This document shows, piece after piece, positions 13,201 to 25,219 of a DNA stretch of 64,000 nucleotides. Position 1 is the stretch's first letter, and each line of letters begins with the position of its first letter. The translations under genes were made by a program, and so were the position numbers. This stretch comes from Nissolia schottii (taxonomy: Eukaryota; Streptophyta; Magnoliopsida; Fabales; Fabaceae). The notes under the pieces are model-generated. The model was given only the letters and a program-made list of their open reading frames with translations. It was not told the origin of the DNA and made no database searches. Where the stretch lies: assembly GCA_003254905.1 (NCBI GenBank), contig QANU01016478.1, positions 799,977-863,976 on the forward strand. The letters are read 5' to 3'.

Positions 13201-13440
13201 ACCTCTAACACCACCTCTAATTGGCCCAATGCCATCACAAAGAAGTGTTGCACAATAGTTAGGCCCGGTATTTCCAGCTTCACATCCTTACATACTCCTA
13301 CTCCTTGCTCGACTCTTCCATTCCCCACTTCAACTTGGATCCCAACTACCCTTTCGATGGTACACCCATCTTCTCAGCCAGTTGTTCCGAGATGAAATTC
13401 GCAATTGCTCCTGAATCGATTAATAACTCAACCATAGGTG
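10224..13440 (-). pseudogene. degraded Ty3/gypsy (chromovirus) polyprotein
   Basis: Fragments lie in the order expected for a minus-strand Ty3 element. Protease (LIDSGA) is at about 13380-13440 and reverse transcriptase ([18 protein letters not shown]) at about 12400-12800. RNase H is near 11820-12040 (FVVETDGLGKGLGVVLMQ) and integrase at about 10690-11410 with a C-terminal segment at 10424-10687. A chromodomain-like end (GLPAFENSWE) and the usual HLEDKVDFEGG terminus lie near 10230-10340. Stops and frameshifts separate the pieces. Two catalytic aspartates of the RT are replaced: the first-motif Asp by Asn (TKLNLKSG) and the second Asp of the FDD box by Tyr (FDYILIYS). Gag and the 5' LTR are missing, cut off where the PIF element begins. 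Confidence 0.85.
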
Positions 13441-13550
13441 TTGATGGTGGTGACGGTATTGGAGTTACAAACCTTAACATAAACACCCCTACAGGGGGTG
13501 CAAGGAGTGGAGATAAGAGAAAGAGGGAATAAAGAGTAAGAAAGGTTAAA

Positions 13551-13829
13551 TTGGGTAGTGTCACTGTTATAGGAGATCGCCTTAAAACCGTGGCTGATGC
13601 GGTTGAGTCTCATACTTTGGCGATTATTGCAAGGAAGGAAAATCCCTATAGCATTGGCATAGCAATGACTGAGCTTCATAAGTTGACAAAGGTCATGGAG
13701 GATACTGATTTTTGTGGTAAATGTTGTGAAGTGATGATGAAGGAGGAGGCAAGGGAGGTGTTTTGTACGATTCCTAAGATTCAACTCAATATTGCTTTTC
13801 TGAAGTGGATGACAAAATCGTTAAATTAA
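13551..13829 (+). pseudogene. PIF accessory (Myb/SANT-like) ORF, C-terminal part
   Basis: An open stretch of about 92 codons is preceded in another frame by a lysine/arginine-rich GDKRKRE segment. This resembles the C-terminal half of the Myb/SANT-like protein that accompanies PIF transposase, with a helical region around ADAVESHTLAIIARKE. The DNA-binding N-terminus is absent. Assignment depends mostly on the adjacent transposase; the similarity itself is weak. Confidence 0.5.
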
Positions 13830-14009
13830 GTTTATGGTGTATGACTTACATTTATTAGGAATTATTAAATTTGGTGTATGACTTATTTAGTTTATGGTTT
13901 ATATGTAATTTGTTAACTTGTTCTAAGTTTATGGTTTGTATGACATTAAGGATACATTATGCTATGAGATACATTCTGGGAATTTTGGATTAGGTGCAGA
14001 GTTGCATTC

Positions 14010-15150
14010 TTGGGCATACTTGGGTCCAAGAAAATATTGAATGGAAATGATAGGCTATGCCATGAAATGTTTAGGATAAATAAAGAGGTATTTTCATTAT
14101 TTTGTGATGCCTTAGTTGATCATGGTTTAAAGATGATTGTCATGTTTTTGTATGTTCTTAGACATGGAGTAGGAAATAGGATTATCCAAGAAAGATTTCA
14201 ACATTCAGGTGAAACAGTAAGTAGACAATTTCACAATGTGCTTCTCGCATGCTTGAAGTTATCATTTGAGTTCATTAGGCCAAAAAATTAAAGATTTGAT
14301 CACTTGCACAAGAAAATAAGGAATGATTATATTGGCCATATTTTAAGGATTATAGGGACAATTGATGGCACTCATGTGTGATGTGTAGTTTCTCTTGAAG
14401 AAAGTGCAAAATATATAGGTAGAAAGGGGCATGCAACACAAAATGTCATGGTTGTTTGTGATTGGGATGTGTGCTTCACATTTGCATTGCTTAGGGTGGG
14501 AAGGATCAGCGGATTAGCTCCTGATGCTAGGGTGTTTAAGGATGATCTGACAAAGCCAACATTTAAAGTTTCCACATGCTCCTCCAGGTTTGATTTCATT
14601 TCTCAAGTAAAAAATTATTAGTAAGTCTTTGTAGATTATGAATTTAACAAGATGCATTCTTTTTGTTTAGCTAAATATTATTTGGTTGATTCTGGTTATC
14701 CAACACCATTAGGATACTTGGGTCCATATAGATGTGAACGATATCACCTTTTTGAATTTAGGCGTGTAGTTGGATTCGATAATCATAACGGAACTCTTCA
14801 ATTATTTTCACTCAAGCCTAAGAAGCACCGTAGAAAGAACATTTGGTGTATAGAAAAATAGATTTGCAATTTTGGAAAGCATGCGTAATTTTAAATATAC
14901 AACTTAAGTGGATCTAATTTGTGCAACCATGACAATATGTAACTTCATTTGCAAAAAATAGTGATTCAGATATTGAATTTCGTCAGGCAGAGGAAGCCGA
15001 TTTTACTATGACACAAGATCTAAATAATGATGACAACTTAAACACATACTTGGACGTTAATCTTACTTCTTCAGTAGAAATGGATTATGTTTGTGACCAA
15101 ATTAGAGATGAAAGTGTAGCTGCTCAACATTTGGATGTAATGAAGTGTTT
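14010..15150 (+). pseudogene. PIF/Harbinger transposase relic (HARBI1/ALP1-like)
   Basis: The N-terminal part (14010-14291) contains the family motif around GNRIIQERFQHSGETVSRQF. Downstream are the DDE-region pieces IGTIDGTHV (about 14355), QNVMVVCDWDVCFTF (about 14440-14485) and the late block YYLVDSGYP...LGYLGPYR (14680-14740), then an IRDESVAAQ segment near 15105 like the usual C-terminus. Stops after RPKN and after DGTHV, plus a frame change before 14640, break the reading frame. It is a dead copy of a domesticated-type or mobile transposase; the surrounding element argues for mobile. Confidence 0.8.
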
Positions 15151-15250
15151 TCTTAAGCTATTTGTGTGCGTGTATTTGGGTGTATGAATGTGTATAAGAG
15201 CAAGGAAGGATAATGTGTTTAATTAAAAATATTGAAATAGTCTTTGATAA

Positions 15251-15529
15251 TTATTTGAGAGTTAATTATATTTTAGTATCAAAATATTAACTTAAATTAT
15301 ATTAATTTATCTTTAAACTATATTATGTTCTATTTGGTAATTTTATCTCGAAAAGTACTTTTGTTTTATCTCATACAAACAAAAGTAATTCTCTCAAACT
15401 TACTTTTAAAATATTCAAACCAAACAAAAATCAATTCTTCCAAACTTAAAATAATTATATTGTAATAGTTCTGTTATTTGTACATCATAAAAATTGATAT
15501 ATTGTGTATCAGATAATCAAATCTTATAA
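15251..15529. other. AT-rich DNA without features
   Basis: Very AT-rich sequence between the PIF relic and the repeat at 15530. No gene or terminal repeat was seen. Confidence 0.5.
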
Positions 15530-15720
15530 AACAGAGAAACAAAAATCAGAAATACATAAACAAGCAATATTAAACATATACGTGTTCGTGCAAACACAAA
15601 ACATAGAAACAATCATTATCAAACACACAATCAAACAATTAATAAACGTATGCGTGTTCGTGCATGCATAAATGTTTAATGACAATGTTTATTTCTCTAT
15701 TTTATAATATTTATTTCTTT
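15530..15720. repeat. dispersed repeat, inverted relative to 21829-22005
   Basis: The reverse complement of about 180 bp here matches 21829-22005, including blocks such as GTGTTTGATAATGATTG, TTTCTATGTTTTGTG and AATAAACATTGTC. A third related copy lies at 16255-16480. It looks like a non-autonomous element family scattered in and around the alpha-mannosidase gene. Confidence 0.65.
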
Positions 15721-16189
15721 ATGTAAGTGTACACATGTATCAATTCTTTAGGTGAACAAATAATGTTTTTATATTTTAAAGTTTAATTTAGGTGAACAAA
15801 TAATATTTTTACATTTTAAAGTTTAATTATGGTTTACCATAAAACACTGCAATGTCGTCAACTCAACTTATAGCATGTTTGTGAGTTTTGGTTTGTAGAA
15901 AATAAAGGAAATAAAAGATTTTAGAAAATTTAATTATGATTTTTATAGATAAAAATTACGACTAATCTCTCAAAACATATCATTTCTTTTTCTTTTATTC
16001 TAAAACAAAACTCACAATTTTCCTAAAGCGCTAGTGAAGTAAAAAAAGGTTTATATGCCAGTATTTTCAATTTTTCAAGATTATTTGAACAATATACCTT
16101 ATGAATAATTCAATATATGATTTTTGATCAACCGATTGTATAATTTACTGACTAATAAATGTTTTGAATTTACAATATCGAAATTAATA

Positions 16190-16509
16190 AAGCAGACTTG
16201 CTATTTGCACACCTCAAAACAGTCATTTAATAGTCATCCGACAGATAAACGAACATTATAAAATAGTAAAAGAAATATTGTTACTGAACATTTTTGCATA
16301 TCCGTTCACATGTGAATTTAGTATTATTATAAAACAAAAATAAACATTGCTACCGAACATTTCTAGTGTACATGCACACGTGTTTAATATTGCTCATTTT
16401 CTATGTTTAACCATGTTTGTTTATTTATTTTGTAATATTTATTTTTTTATTTTATAATATTTATTTCTCTATTTTGATGACTACTTGAAGTGTACAAATA
16501 ATTTTTTTT
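16190..16509. mobile_element. about 320-bp MITE beyond the alpha-mannosidase stop
   Basis: The duplicate at 6990-7035 reads straight through this point, so it marks the empty site. TTAATA occurs on both sides (16184-16189 and 16510-16515), consistent with a target duplication. Imperfect inverted termini can be read: TATTTGCACACCTCAA on the left and its near complement (TTGAAGTGTACAAATA) on the right. It belongs to the family seen at 15530 and 21829. Confidence 0.6.
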
Positions 16510-16573
16510 TTAATAGAGGGACATGGTTTTATTTGGCAATAAAGTCCTCAACAGTTGAGACTTAATGCATTTC

Positions 16574-19500
16574 TCAAAATTTCAACAGGAATGTCCTTAT
16601 TTCCATGGGACCAAGCTCAACAGTAAGATCAAGACTGTTGACAGGGCCACCCCTAATTACTTGAGGTTGTGGCCCTTTGTCCACTTCAACCTTCCATGTC
16701 TTCTTCTTCATACTTGACTTCTCTTGGTTAGCTGATAAACTCACCTCCTTCAACTCCTTTATCTGCATAATAATTAATCAAAATTATGCAAAGTAATCCA
16801 AATTATGCTTCTCTTAGAGAGTTTGGGCTAGTATGAGCTTCACAAATAACAACTTGATTTAAAAGTGTCCCTTTTTATGTACCTTTTTGGAGGCAAACAT
16901 TTTCTTCAATTCAACTTTGGTCAATGTTGAATACTGAGCATCTTCACCATGCTAATCACATTTGAAAAAACAAGAGTTGATTACATATAATAATAATAAT
17001 ATGGTAACATAAAGATCTAGTAAACATGACTCATGAAGAGACTGATGATGATACTACTTCTTATAAATTATAATACCTCATATAAATGTGCCAAACGGAG
17101 AAGCACACTTGCATCATCCAATTCCTACAACAAAAACTATTTAGTTAAAAGAATGTGTCACAAGATTAATGTACCAAATCATGATGTAATTAAGTGTACC
17201 TCAAGAGTAATCAAAGCAACATTGGGAGGCAAGCTGTAATTTGGGTCCATCACGGTTCCTTTGGTCAAATAAGAGGACTTCCAATTTCCTACATTCTGAT
17301 CAATAATAAATACCTTAGTACATGTAACATGGCAATGTAATGCTGCAACATTCATGAAGTCATGTACCTCGTGTGTAAGAGCCAATACTAGTGGTGAATA
17401 AATTTCCTGACCAGTTGTACGGCGCCATCGTGAACCATCTCCAAGTTTGTGAATGCCCATATAATAATTTCCTCTGACCTGATACAAGGAATGACACATA
17501 TTACAGAGAGACATAGGAAACAAATGCGCTATATGTATAGAATAGTTCGTAAGTCCAAACCTCATTGTCGCTGATGTAAAAAAAAAAAAAAAAAAGTGTT
17601 TCGATTCATGGCTTTGGTCAGAAACATAATCTAAAATTTTCATTTAATGAATTGGTTAGGATGCAAAACAGTATAAACTAATTGGTGATGCTGTCATACT
17701 GTTAGTCCTTGACATTTGTCGTTTACACAAACTTGTTCATCAAGTGCTTCATCTACTCCTCTGCCATCATCAGCAAGTATACGCCTTCAGTGGTAAAAAA
17801 TCAGCTATTAGTAATTTGTTGTATACAAAGAAATATTATAATTGACCCAAATGAAAAGAAAATTGCATGGTAGTTTTAGTATTGTACCGATGAAGCATTA
17901 GTTCCACCTCACCATCTTTGATGCTGGCTCCACCAGTGGCACGATCAACCAGGACTGATAATTCAGATTTCTTATCCTTAATATAAATTCCAAGATTAAG
18001 CTGAAAAGGGGAAGATTAAGGATAGAAGATCTTTAGACCAAATAATAAACTGAGAATTTTCTATAGATTAATCAACAGAAGATCAATGAAATTTACAGGA
18101 TAATAGTTTCCTGCTACAGGTTGATTAACTTGAAGGGGCCAATCTTCCCTATGATCCTTAACCTGCATATCCATTTTTTGTGAGTTGTAAAATTCAATGT
18201 TGCAATTTTATAAACCAAAGAAGAAGTTGTATGAGAACTTACCCTTTTCAGAAAATCTCTTCCATTAGAATCACTATAAAACTCTTTGTTTGTGACCATA
18301 TTTGCTGTCATTTGGGTGATCACCTCTTTCCCAACTCCATCATCCGTGGGAATTGGACCAATCTTCAGAAATAGATTTTTGTCAGAACCTTATTTGTTTT
18401 ATTTTCTTAGAATCCAGAATAGGCCAAGAGGGTGACTGTGACTTACAGTGTATTCAATTTCAGCATGCTCTTGGTCTTTGTAAAGCCTAGTAACCTAAAA
18501 TAAACCAAAAGGTTAATGACTTAGGATCATGGATAGAACAAATATATTAATGCCGCTGAGAATGTATGTATAGGGCTCGCTGACCTGGTAAATCCATGAA
18601 TTAAACTTCTGATGAACTTCATCAACTATCGGTCCGCGGATCACCTTGGTGGTAACCTGTGTTATATCAGCTAAATCAAAATGCATCTATCAATTAAGAT
18701 AACATATATAGCATAAGGAATTTAGAAACTTAGTAGGAAGTGGGCAGAGACCTTGTATAAACATGAGAAAGAAGGGCAAACCCAAGATAATTTGAGTTTT
18801 TTTGGTCATTTATTCACTAATTATATTATGCAGTGTCTTCTGTAAAAATTAAGTCCATAAAGCATTAAGATATTGGCGAGTTAACAAGAAACTTACTGAT
18901 CTTGAAACAATAGTTGGAGGGGACCCATTAGGCCGGAATATATATGCACCAGAAGCCTGCAGATAATGAAGCATATACTCTTTGTTACTTTAAATTTTAA
19001 TTAGAATGAGTGCCATGCGCAACATAATCACACACCTGATCTCCATCTTCACTTGAGCCATACCAGAGATAGCTTTGCTGAATTGGTATATCGACCTGCA
19101 TTTCGTCGAAGGAAAACAATTTGCGTGAATGATAGGTTCAGTTAACACAAATTGGGAACATTCTACTGTGCCTTATGAACATGCAAATTTTAATTTTCTT
19201 ACTCCAGTTCTAGAATTGTACATCCGTTTGAGTTGTCCAGACTCTGAAGAAAAGGACATCTTCAAATTGCCAGGTCCTATTTCAACGGACTTGTTTGTCT
19301 CAATGCTTCTGAGGTGTAAGAGAAATCGGTTTCTACTTTTTCCTAATCAAATTGAAACACAAATAATGCACCCAAATATTTTTGAATCAATGTGTCTCAA
19401 TATTTGCACCCAAATACATTGATTTAAAATATGTATTTAGAAAGTAAAAAAAATGACCAATATAAATGGACAAAGGTAATAAATAAGAAAGTTAATCATT

Positions 19501-22500
19501 CATTTTTGTATTTTATCTGGTTGCCATGATTAAAAACCACCTAATTAAGCAGTTATTAGGCTTGAACAAGTAGCAAAAAGGGTAGTGATTACCTTTTCCT
19601 GCTACGTTGGAAATGAAGTATGTATTCCATCCAAGTGGAGGCAATGACACCTGAAACAGAAGCCAGTACTTTGGGGCTTGTTTTGGTTGCAACCCCAAAT
19701 AGGCCTTGACATAAAGCTCTCTCAAATTTGTTGTAACATCATCCACATCCACATATTGTGCTTCAAGGTTATTTCCCAATGAATCTTTGACAACAAGATT
19801 AGCATCATTAACCTAAACACATTATGACACATAAAGTTGTTTAAGATTACACAGAACTCCAAAAATGTTCAAAGCTTTTATAATTTTACAAGCAAATGAT
19901 AGATACTCACTGGTATTCTGACAATATCAGTACGATTCCATCCAAGTGGATTATACACCACTAGTACCTGGAAGAAACAATTAAAATATGAATGATAAAG
20001 AAAAGTTTAACCAACATTCCTAAACAAAAATTTGATAAACATTACCAAACTTTTTGCTTGTGGAATATTGTCTTCTGTTGGTGGGCAGTAACTGATATTG
20101 AGCAATTGACACTGCCAAAATCAAATAAGAATTGTAAAAAAAAAAAGAAAGGAGGACTAACTTATTAATCTACAACGAGCAATTGAATGTCTAAAGCAAT
20201 TGATGGCATGACACTATGGCGTAATCTGATCCATGTAGCATTCTCTATTTAATGGGAAAAGGCTCAACTGTCGCTGTATTGTTTTAGACATATTACCTGG
20301 GAAAATACCGACGCAGGCGCTGAGCATTGGACCTGTGGTTTCTTACTAGCAAGACAAGCCAAAGAAGAACTAATAACAGCTTCAGTCTACACAAGAAATC
20401 ATTGCTTTTGGAGAACTATTCAAACAAACGAATTCCAATACATTATCAAAATTTAAATAATCAGAAGTTGAAGCTTCTGACCTTAGAGGCTCCAATAGCC
20501 AGTCGTTTTGCATAGTCATCAGTTGTATGTTGTTTTGCAGTACCAGAAACAGCATCATGGTGCTGTGCAACTCCAAGAGCATCTCCAAGGTCAGAAGTGT
20601 GGCCTAAAGTGGCTTTCTTGCCAGCCAAGAATTGAAGTTGACGTGTTGCCTATATCGAAAATATTGGCAAGCTTCCATGTTAGTTTAGATTAGAATTGTT
20701 GGATATTGAACACCAAAACAAAAACTAGATCCACACAATTTCATTTTGATTATTGTAAAATCTGAGAAGATTAAAGCCAATGTCTCATACCAAATAGTAT
20801 CCACTTAGCATCCTCACATATCTCTTAAATGCAGGGCGACTTGTGAAGTAGCCGGTCCAATAAGCATTTTCTCGATCCGCATACCTAGAAAGAAATCATC
20901 ATGAATTATGTGAGTAAGCAGTTATGAGAGCAAAAGCTACTTCGTTAACAAAACAAATTTAACAGATCCATACGGGAAGTAATCATCGGTTTTTAAGGGC
21001 CATGCTTGATTTGCTGCATTTTTCGCATCGGTGTAAATCGATGGAGTAGAATATAGAGCATTCACTCTGCCATCCTGACAAGATTAAGCACACAGAAACA
21101 TGTACTTGAACTCATCATGATACATGACAATCAAAACACAAAAAGAAATGCGTTGCTTATATGTATGTATGTATGTAGGTATTATTACAAACACCAACCT
21201 TATTAACATGATGAATTAGTTTATCCATTTGCTTGAACCAAGACTCTGCATACTGGTACTGGAAATCATCACCCATTGTCCACATGACATGGTCTGTCCT
21301 AGTCACATTTGCCTATGATAGGAAAGACCAAATTACTAGAAACTAATACTACGAAAAATGCACTGTGTTTTGGCAAAAGATATTGGATGAGTGAATAAGT
21401 GAGCTTACTTGTGAAACGGCAGCAGCAATGAAATCCTTGACTCGCTGTTCGACATTGTAATCGAATAAAAGGGGATCATCCTGAAGCGCAGTGATTTGGT
21501 AACATATAATGAGCCATGTGATTTAACCAACATGCAGCATTACATTTTGCAATGTACAAGTTTTAATACTAGATAGAATGTTAAGAACCTGGACGCGAAT
21601 ATAGTCATCATTGACTTCAAAATGAAAGCCTCTTGGGGGACTATAATGAACTGGGAAAGCATTGGCAAAAATCTGCACAACACTCAAAAATTCAAATAGA
21701 CAAAACAATTAATCATTCTAGCTAAATAAAGTAGAGACTCAGACATATTTGAGGAGCAAAAATACTATCTGTAAACTCAAAAAATTGACACTGGCATGAA
21801 CCCGCGTAAAGAAACAAACATGATAAAATAGAGAAATAAACATTGTCATCGGACATTTATGCATACACAGACACGCGTGTGTTTAATATTTACTCGTTTA
21901 TGTGTTTGATAATAATGTTTCTATGTTTTGTGTGTGTGCACGAACACATATGAGTTTAATATTGTTCATTTATGTGTTTGATAATGTTTGTTTCTCTGAA
22001 TGATGTATACAAGAGGTCAATTTTTGTAGTGTATAAATTGTGAGATTGTTTGAAGAAATAGTTAATTGTGCTTGTTAATGGTTATACAAGAAGAAAGAGA
22101 ATAGAGTATTAATTACATTAGCAAAATTGACGGGGACAATTTTCGTCTACTTAATATATTTTGTATTATTACAAAAATCATTTATTATTTTTCTTAAATC
22201 TTAATTTATGTGTTGACAATAATTAAACACCAGAGTAACATTGTCAAAGGTAGAAAAGTCCTAATCCAAAACCTGAGATGAAGAGCCAAATGTTTTGGAG
22301 CCACGCCACACAACTTCAAGGGACTTTTCAACTTTGCGCTTAGCTCTATCCTGATAATCAACCCTTGCGAAGTGTACAGAGTCAAACCCAAGCTGCAGGA
22401 AGAGTATCATGTGAAGCACAATTTGATCCTTGAACAAAATAAATATAGGGGGACAATTACTCCCTCAAAACTTACAAATTTGCTAGAGTTTTCTAACTAT

Positions 22501-23900
22501 TCAAAATTAGAGAAACTTTGGTTCCTAAACATATATAAGATGAGACAATTTGATCCCTAACATACAAAATTAGAGGTGGTCCGTTTCATGTAATGCTAAT
22601 CAAAACCATAATAGCTAGGCAGAGTCATAACGGTTTCCAGTGATTCGATAGTCTTTATCAATCATTAATCAAAGTATCCAAATATTCAATAGCCTCTAAT
22701 GACATCACATTTTGGCATTGTGAAGAGATACTGTAGAAACAAAGTGACATAATATATAGAACTGAAAAGAGGAACCTCAGCGCCCAGGAGATAAGCTTGA
22801 ACAGCAGAATGACCAAAAGGATCAATCTGCCACCCTGCACGAGGGACCATGTTGTTGAAATTGTTCTTGATGAATAGATGGCCCCTTGTGGTTTGATCAA
22901 TCATGTCTATGTAATGTGTTGTGGCCTCGTCATGCATGCACCAACCACCATTTCTACATCCTCATAAAAGGAAAAAACACACATCATTATTTACTGTCAC
23001 ATCATCACATGTGCACACCACAGCACAGAACATGCAGCATTAAATCACACTAATAATAACTGCATAAATGCATACATACATACATACATACATACATACA
23101 TGAATTCTAGCTGCCCAGCATTCACAAGCTTTCTCACTTGTGCTTGTGTTTCTGGATTTTGTTCCACCCACCATCGATGGAAAAACGCCTGCAATAGTAC
23201 ACCATTAATCATGTTAACCAAAATTAAAAAAAAAAAAAAAAGAAAAAAAAATGAAAATGAAAATCACAAATAATGAATTTGCACATAGTGAAGTAGTAAA
23301 ATGTGCTAAAACATTTTAATGCTCTTTCAATCCAATAAGATGTGTCATATGGATTGACATCATTTCAACATGGTTAGTGACTAAAATAAATTTAAACATT
23401 CCAACTTTTGAACTGAATTGAATCGAACACTAAAGACATTAAGCTTTATACCATCTCTGCAAACACAAATTTTCTATTTGGATCCCTCTGAAGGGACATA
23501 ACCACAGAGTCCAGCACATTCTCAACACATGCCTCCTGAAAAAACATATAAGAACAGATCATAACACCAATGAGACTCGAAACTATTAGTTATAAGAAAT
23601 CAACTGCTGTTATTTTAATTTATATCATATGCTTCAATTAAAACCAATGTTCAAATTTGTATATGCCTCTAAACTCTAAAGTCTAACCTGAATACTAGTG
23701 TTTGATCCAACATAGTATTGGTCAACGGTCTTGAGCCAACCAACATCATCATGGGAATGTGCAACCAGATGAACATTCAGTTTTCCTCGCACAACACCTG
23801 CTCCAGTGTTGTACTTGACAGAAAATACTGTGCCACATAAACATAGCAAGAGAGAAAGATAGAGAGACTCTGGCACTGAAGTGATCACTCTCTTCTCCAT
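16574..23900 (-). CDS. lysosomal/vacuolar-type alpha-mannosidase, GH38
   Basis: Twenty-nine exons join in frame to 1008 aa, the usual plant length. Exons 1-15: 23688-23900, 23452-23535, 23100-23188, 22776-22953, 22273-22392, 21589-21672, 21409-21480, 21199-21312, 20974-21074, 20791-20884, 20482-20649, 20297-20386, 20046-20111, 19911-19967, 19593-19812. Exons 16-29: 19203-19342, 19036-19095, 18897-18956, 18585-18656, 18447-18494, 18243-18362, 18097-18162, 17888-18000, 17700-17784, 17368-17478, 17200-17295, 17077-17124, 16883-16951, 16574-16762. The first ATG (MEKRVIT) is at 23900; residues 8-27 are a signal peptide. GH38 marks are HSHDDVGW (48-55), WQIDPFGHS with the nucleophile Asp at about 173, and [14 protein letters not shown]. 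The family trims alpha-mannose from N-glycans in vacuole or apoplast. Exons 27-29 have a broken duplicate at 6775-7426. No inactivating change was seen. Confidence 0.93.
21776..22036. mobile_element. MITE-like repeat in alpha-mannosidase intron 5
   Basis: It lies within the intron between exons 5 and 6. The edges are inverted (AAAAAATTGACACTGG on the left; AGAGGTCAATTTTTGT on the right). Its core (21829-22005) is the inverted counterpart of 15530-15720. No coding sequence is present. Confidence 0.6.
23071..23101. repeat. (CATA)n microsatellite touching a splice donor
   Basis: Seven or more CATA units lie at the very start of alpha-mannosidase intron 3. Read on the minus strand, exon 3 ends GAATTCAT and the intron begins GTATGTATGTATG, so the repeat itself forms the donor. 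Confidence 0.85.
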
Positions 23901-24338
23901 TTCCAAAAAAATCCCCCAAAAGTATTAGTGGACACTAAACACAAGCCAAAGCCCAGCTGGTTTATGCTCCTAGGAATGCAGACTCGTGAGTTTTTACTAG
24001 TATTTTAACATGTACTATATAACTTTATCCTTGAATAATTTAATATATCTTCTTGCCTGTAGAATAATTGAGAGAATCATTTAGTGTCTTTGATTGAAAA
24101 AGTAGATACGCTTAGACCATTTCACATGAGAAATGCAAAATTGTTAATTATTTTTTTTTTAAGTTCTTGAGATCTTAAATACTTTTACTTTTTATTTTCT
24201 TTGGTGATTTGTTGACTAAATATGATGAAAAGGATTATTAGTGGGCAGATAATGTGTTGAAATTTTTTTTAGGGTATGTTAGAAAAATTGGTCGGACTGA
24301 TTCAGAATTATATTCAGTCAATTCAAAAGTTAAAGTTT
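23901..24338. other. alpha-mannosidase upstream region
   Basis: This is the presumed promoter side of the minus-strand alpha-mannosidase gene. It is AT-rich; I could not single out a convincing TATA box or other element. Confidence 0.4.
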
Positions 24339-24771
24339 GGGTTAAATAAGTTTTTTATCTTTTAATGAATTGTGAATTTTGATTTTTCATCTTATTAAAA
24401 ATTTTTTTGAGTCCTCAAAGAAAAATTGGTTTTAGTCTCTGAAGTTAAGTTAGATCGTTAAAGAATGACATGACTGAGGAAAGTTTGGTGTGCTACACTG
24501 TAATTTGGTCAAACATGGCCAAACCAAGTTTTAATCATTGCTAAACCAGTCAAATCAGTTCAACCACGATTTAAACCCGATTTGACCATGGTTAAAACTT
24601 GGTTTGACTATGTTTGACTAAATTACGTTCACCTAACTTTCGTTTAACAAGTCTAACTTAACATGAGGGACTAAAACTAAAAGAAAAATATATGGATGAC
24701 TCAAAGAAAAGTAATAATTGAGTGCAAAATCAAAATTCAAGATTTATTAGGGAGAAAAACTTATTTAACCC
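24339..24771. mobile_element. 433-bp foldback MITE
   Basis: The ends are inverted repeats: GGGTTAAATAAGTTTTTTATC on the left and GAAAAACTTATTTAACCC on the right. The inner part is also self-complementary (TTGGTCAAACATGGCC...against TGACTATGTTTGACTAAATT). No ORF. The target duplication is not clear. Confidence 0.7.
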
Positions 24772-24944
24772 TAATTTTTTTTGGCTTTTAGAGCCTCAAA
24801 ACAGATATGAAAACCAAATAAAACGATATTCGCATTGTATTAAATAACAAAAAGTAATTGTCATACTCTCTCCCACACTTACACTCTAAGCATGTGCGAG
24901 AAAATGAAGAGACAAGACAGACAAGAAAATGAAAACTCTGAGAT

Positions 24945-25219
24945 TAGAGATGTCAAACGAGTCGGACTAAAACAGACTTTTATTATGAGCTGATCAGATT
25001 TTATACATTTGGTTGATCCATTTAATGTAGGTAAATGGGTTAGTCCATGGGTTATGCCTATTTTAACACTAAGTTGACCAATTTGGCTTGCAAGTTAAGT
25101 AGGCTAGGCCTAAATGACTTTTACTATTTGCAGGTCAAATTTTATACGTTGTTGGTCCGTCCATTTAATCGTGTAAACGGACTGAGCTCATAAGTTAGAC
25201 TCATTTTAACAACCCTATC
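24945..25219. mobile_element. probable hAT-type MITE, about 275 bp
   Basis: The left edge AGAGATGTCAAACGAGTC and the right edge GACTCATTTTAACAACCCTAT are imperfect inverted repeats of the kind common in plant hAT MITEs. The internal sequence repeats TTTACAC/TGGGTTAGTCC-like words. Edges are approximate. Confidence 0.45.

Larger units (their letters stand above)
13441..15250 (+). mobile_element. degraded PIF/Harbinger element
   Basis: Two coding blocks on the same strand have the layout of plant PIF/Harbinger elements: a short accessory ORF (13551-13829) and then a transposase relic (13995 to about 15150). Directly to the left is the truncated Ty3 element. Terminal repeats could not be defined, so both boundaries are estimates. 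The stretch replaced the part of the duplicated unit that once held ERD7 exons 1-2. Confidence 0.7.

Noticed and set aside
19203-19342. Apparent frameshift in alpha-mannosidase exon 16
   Set aside because: Using the acceptor at TTGATTAG rather than CACCTCAG restores the frame and the conserved residues, so the gene is intact.
19129-19422. A 97-codon plus-strand open frame
   Set aside because: It overlaps alpha-mannosidase exon 16 (19203-19342, minus), which splices in frame and matches the family around [13 protein letters not shown].
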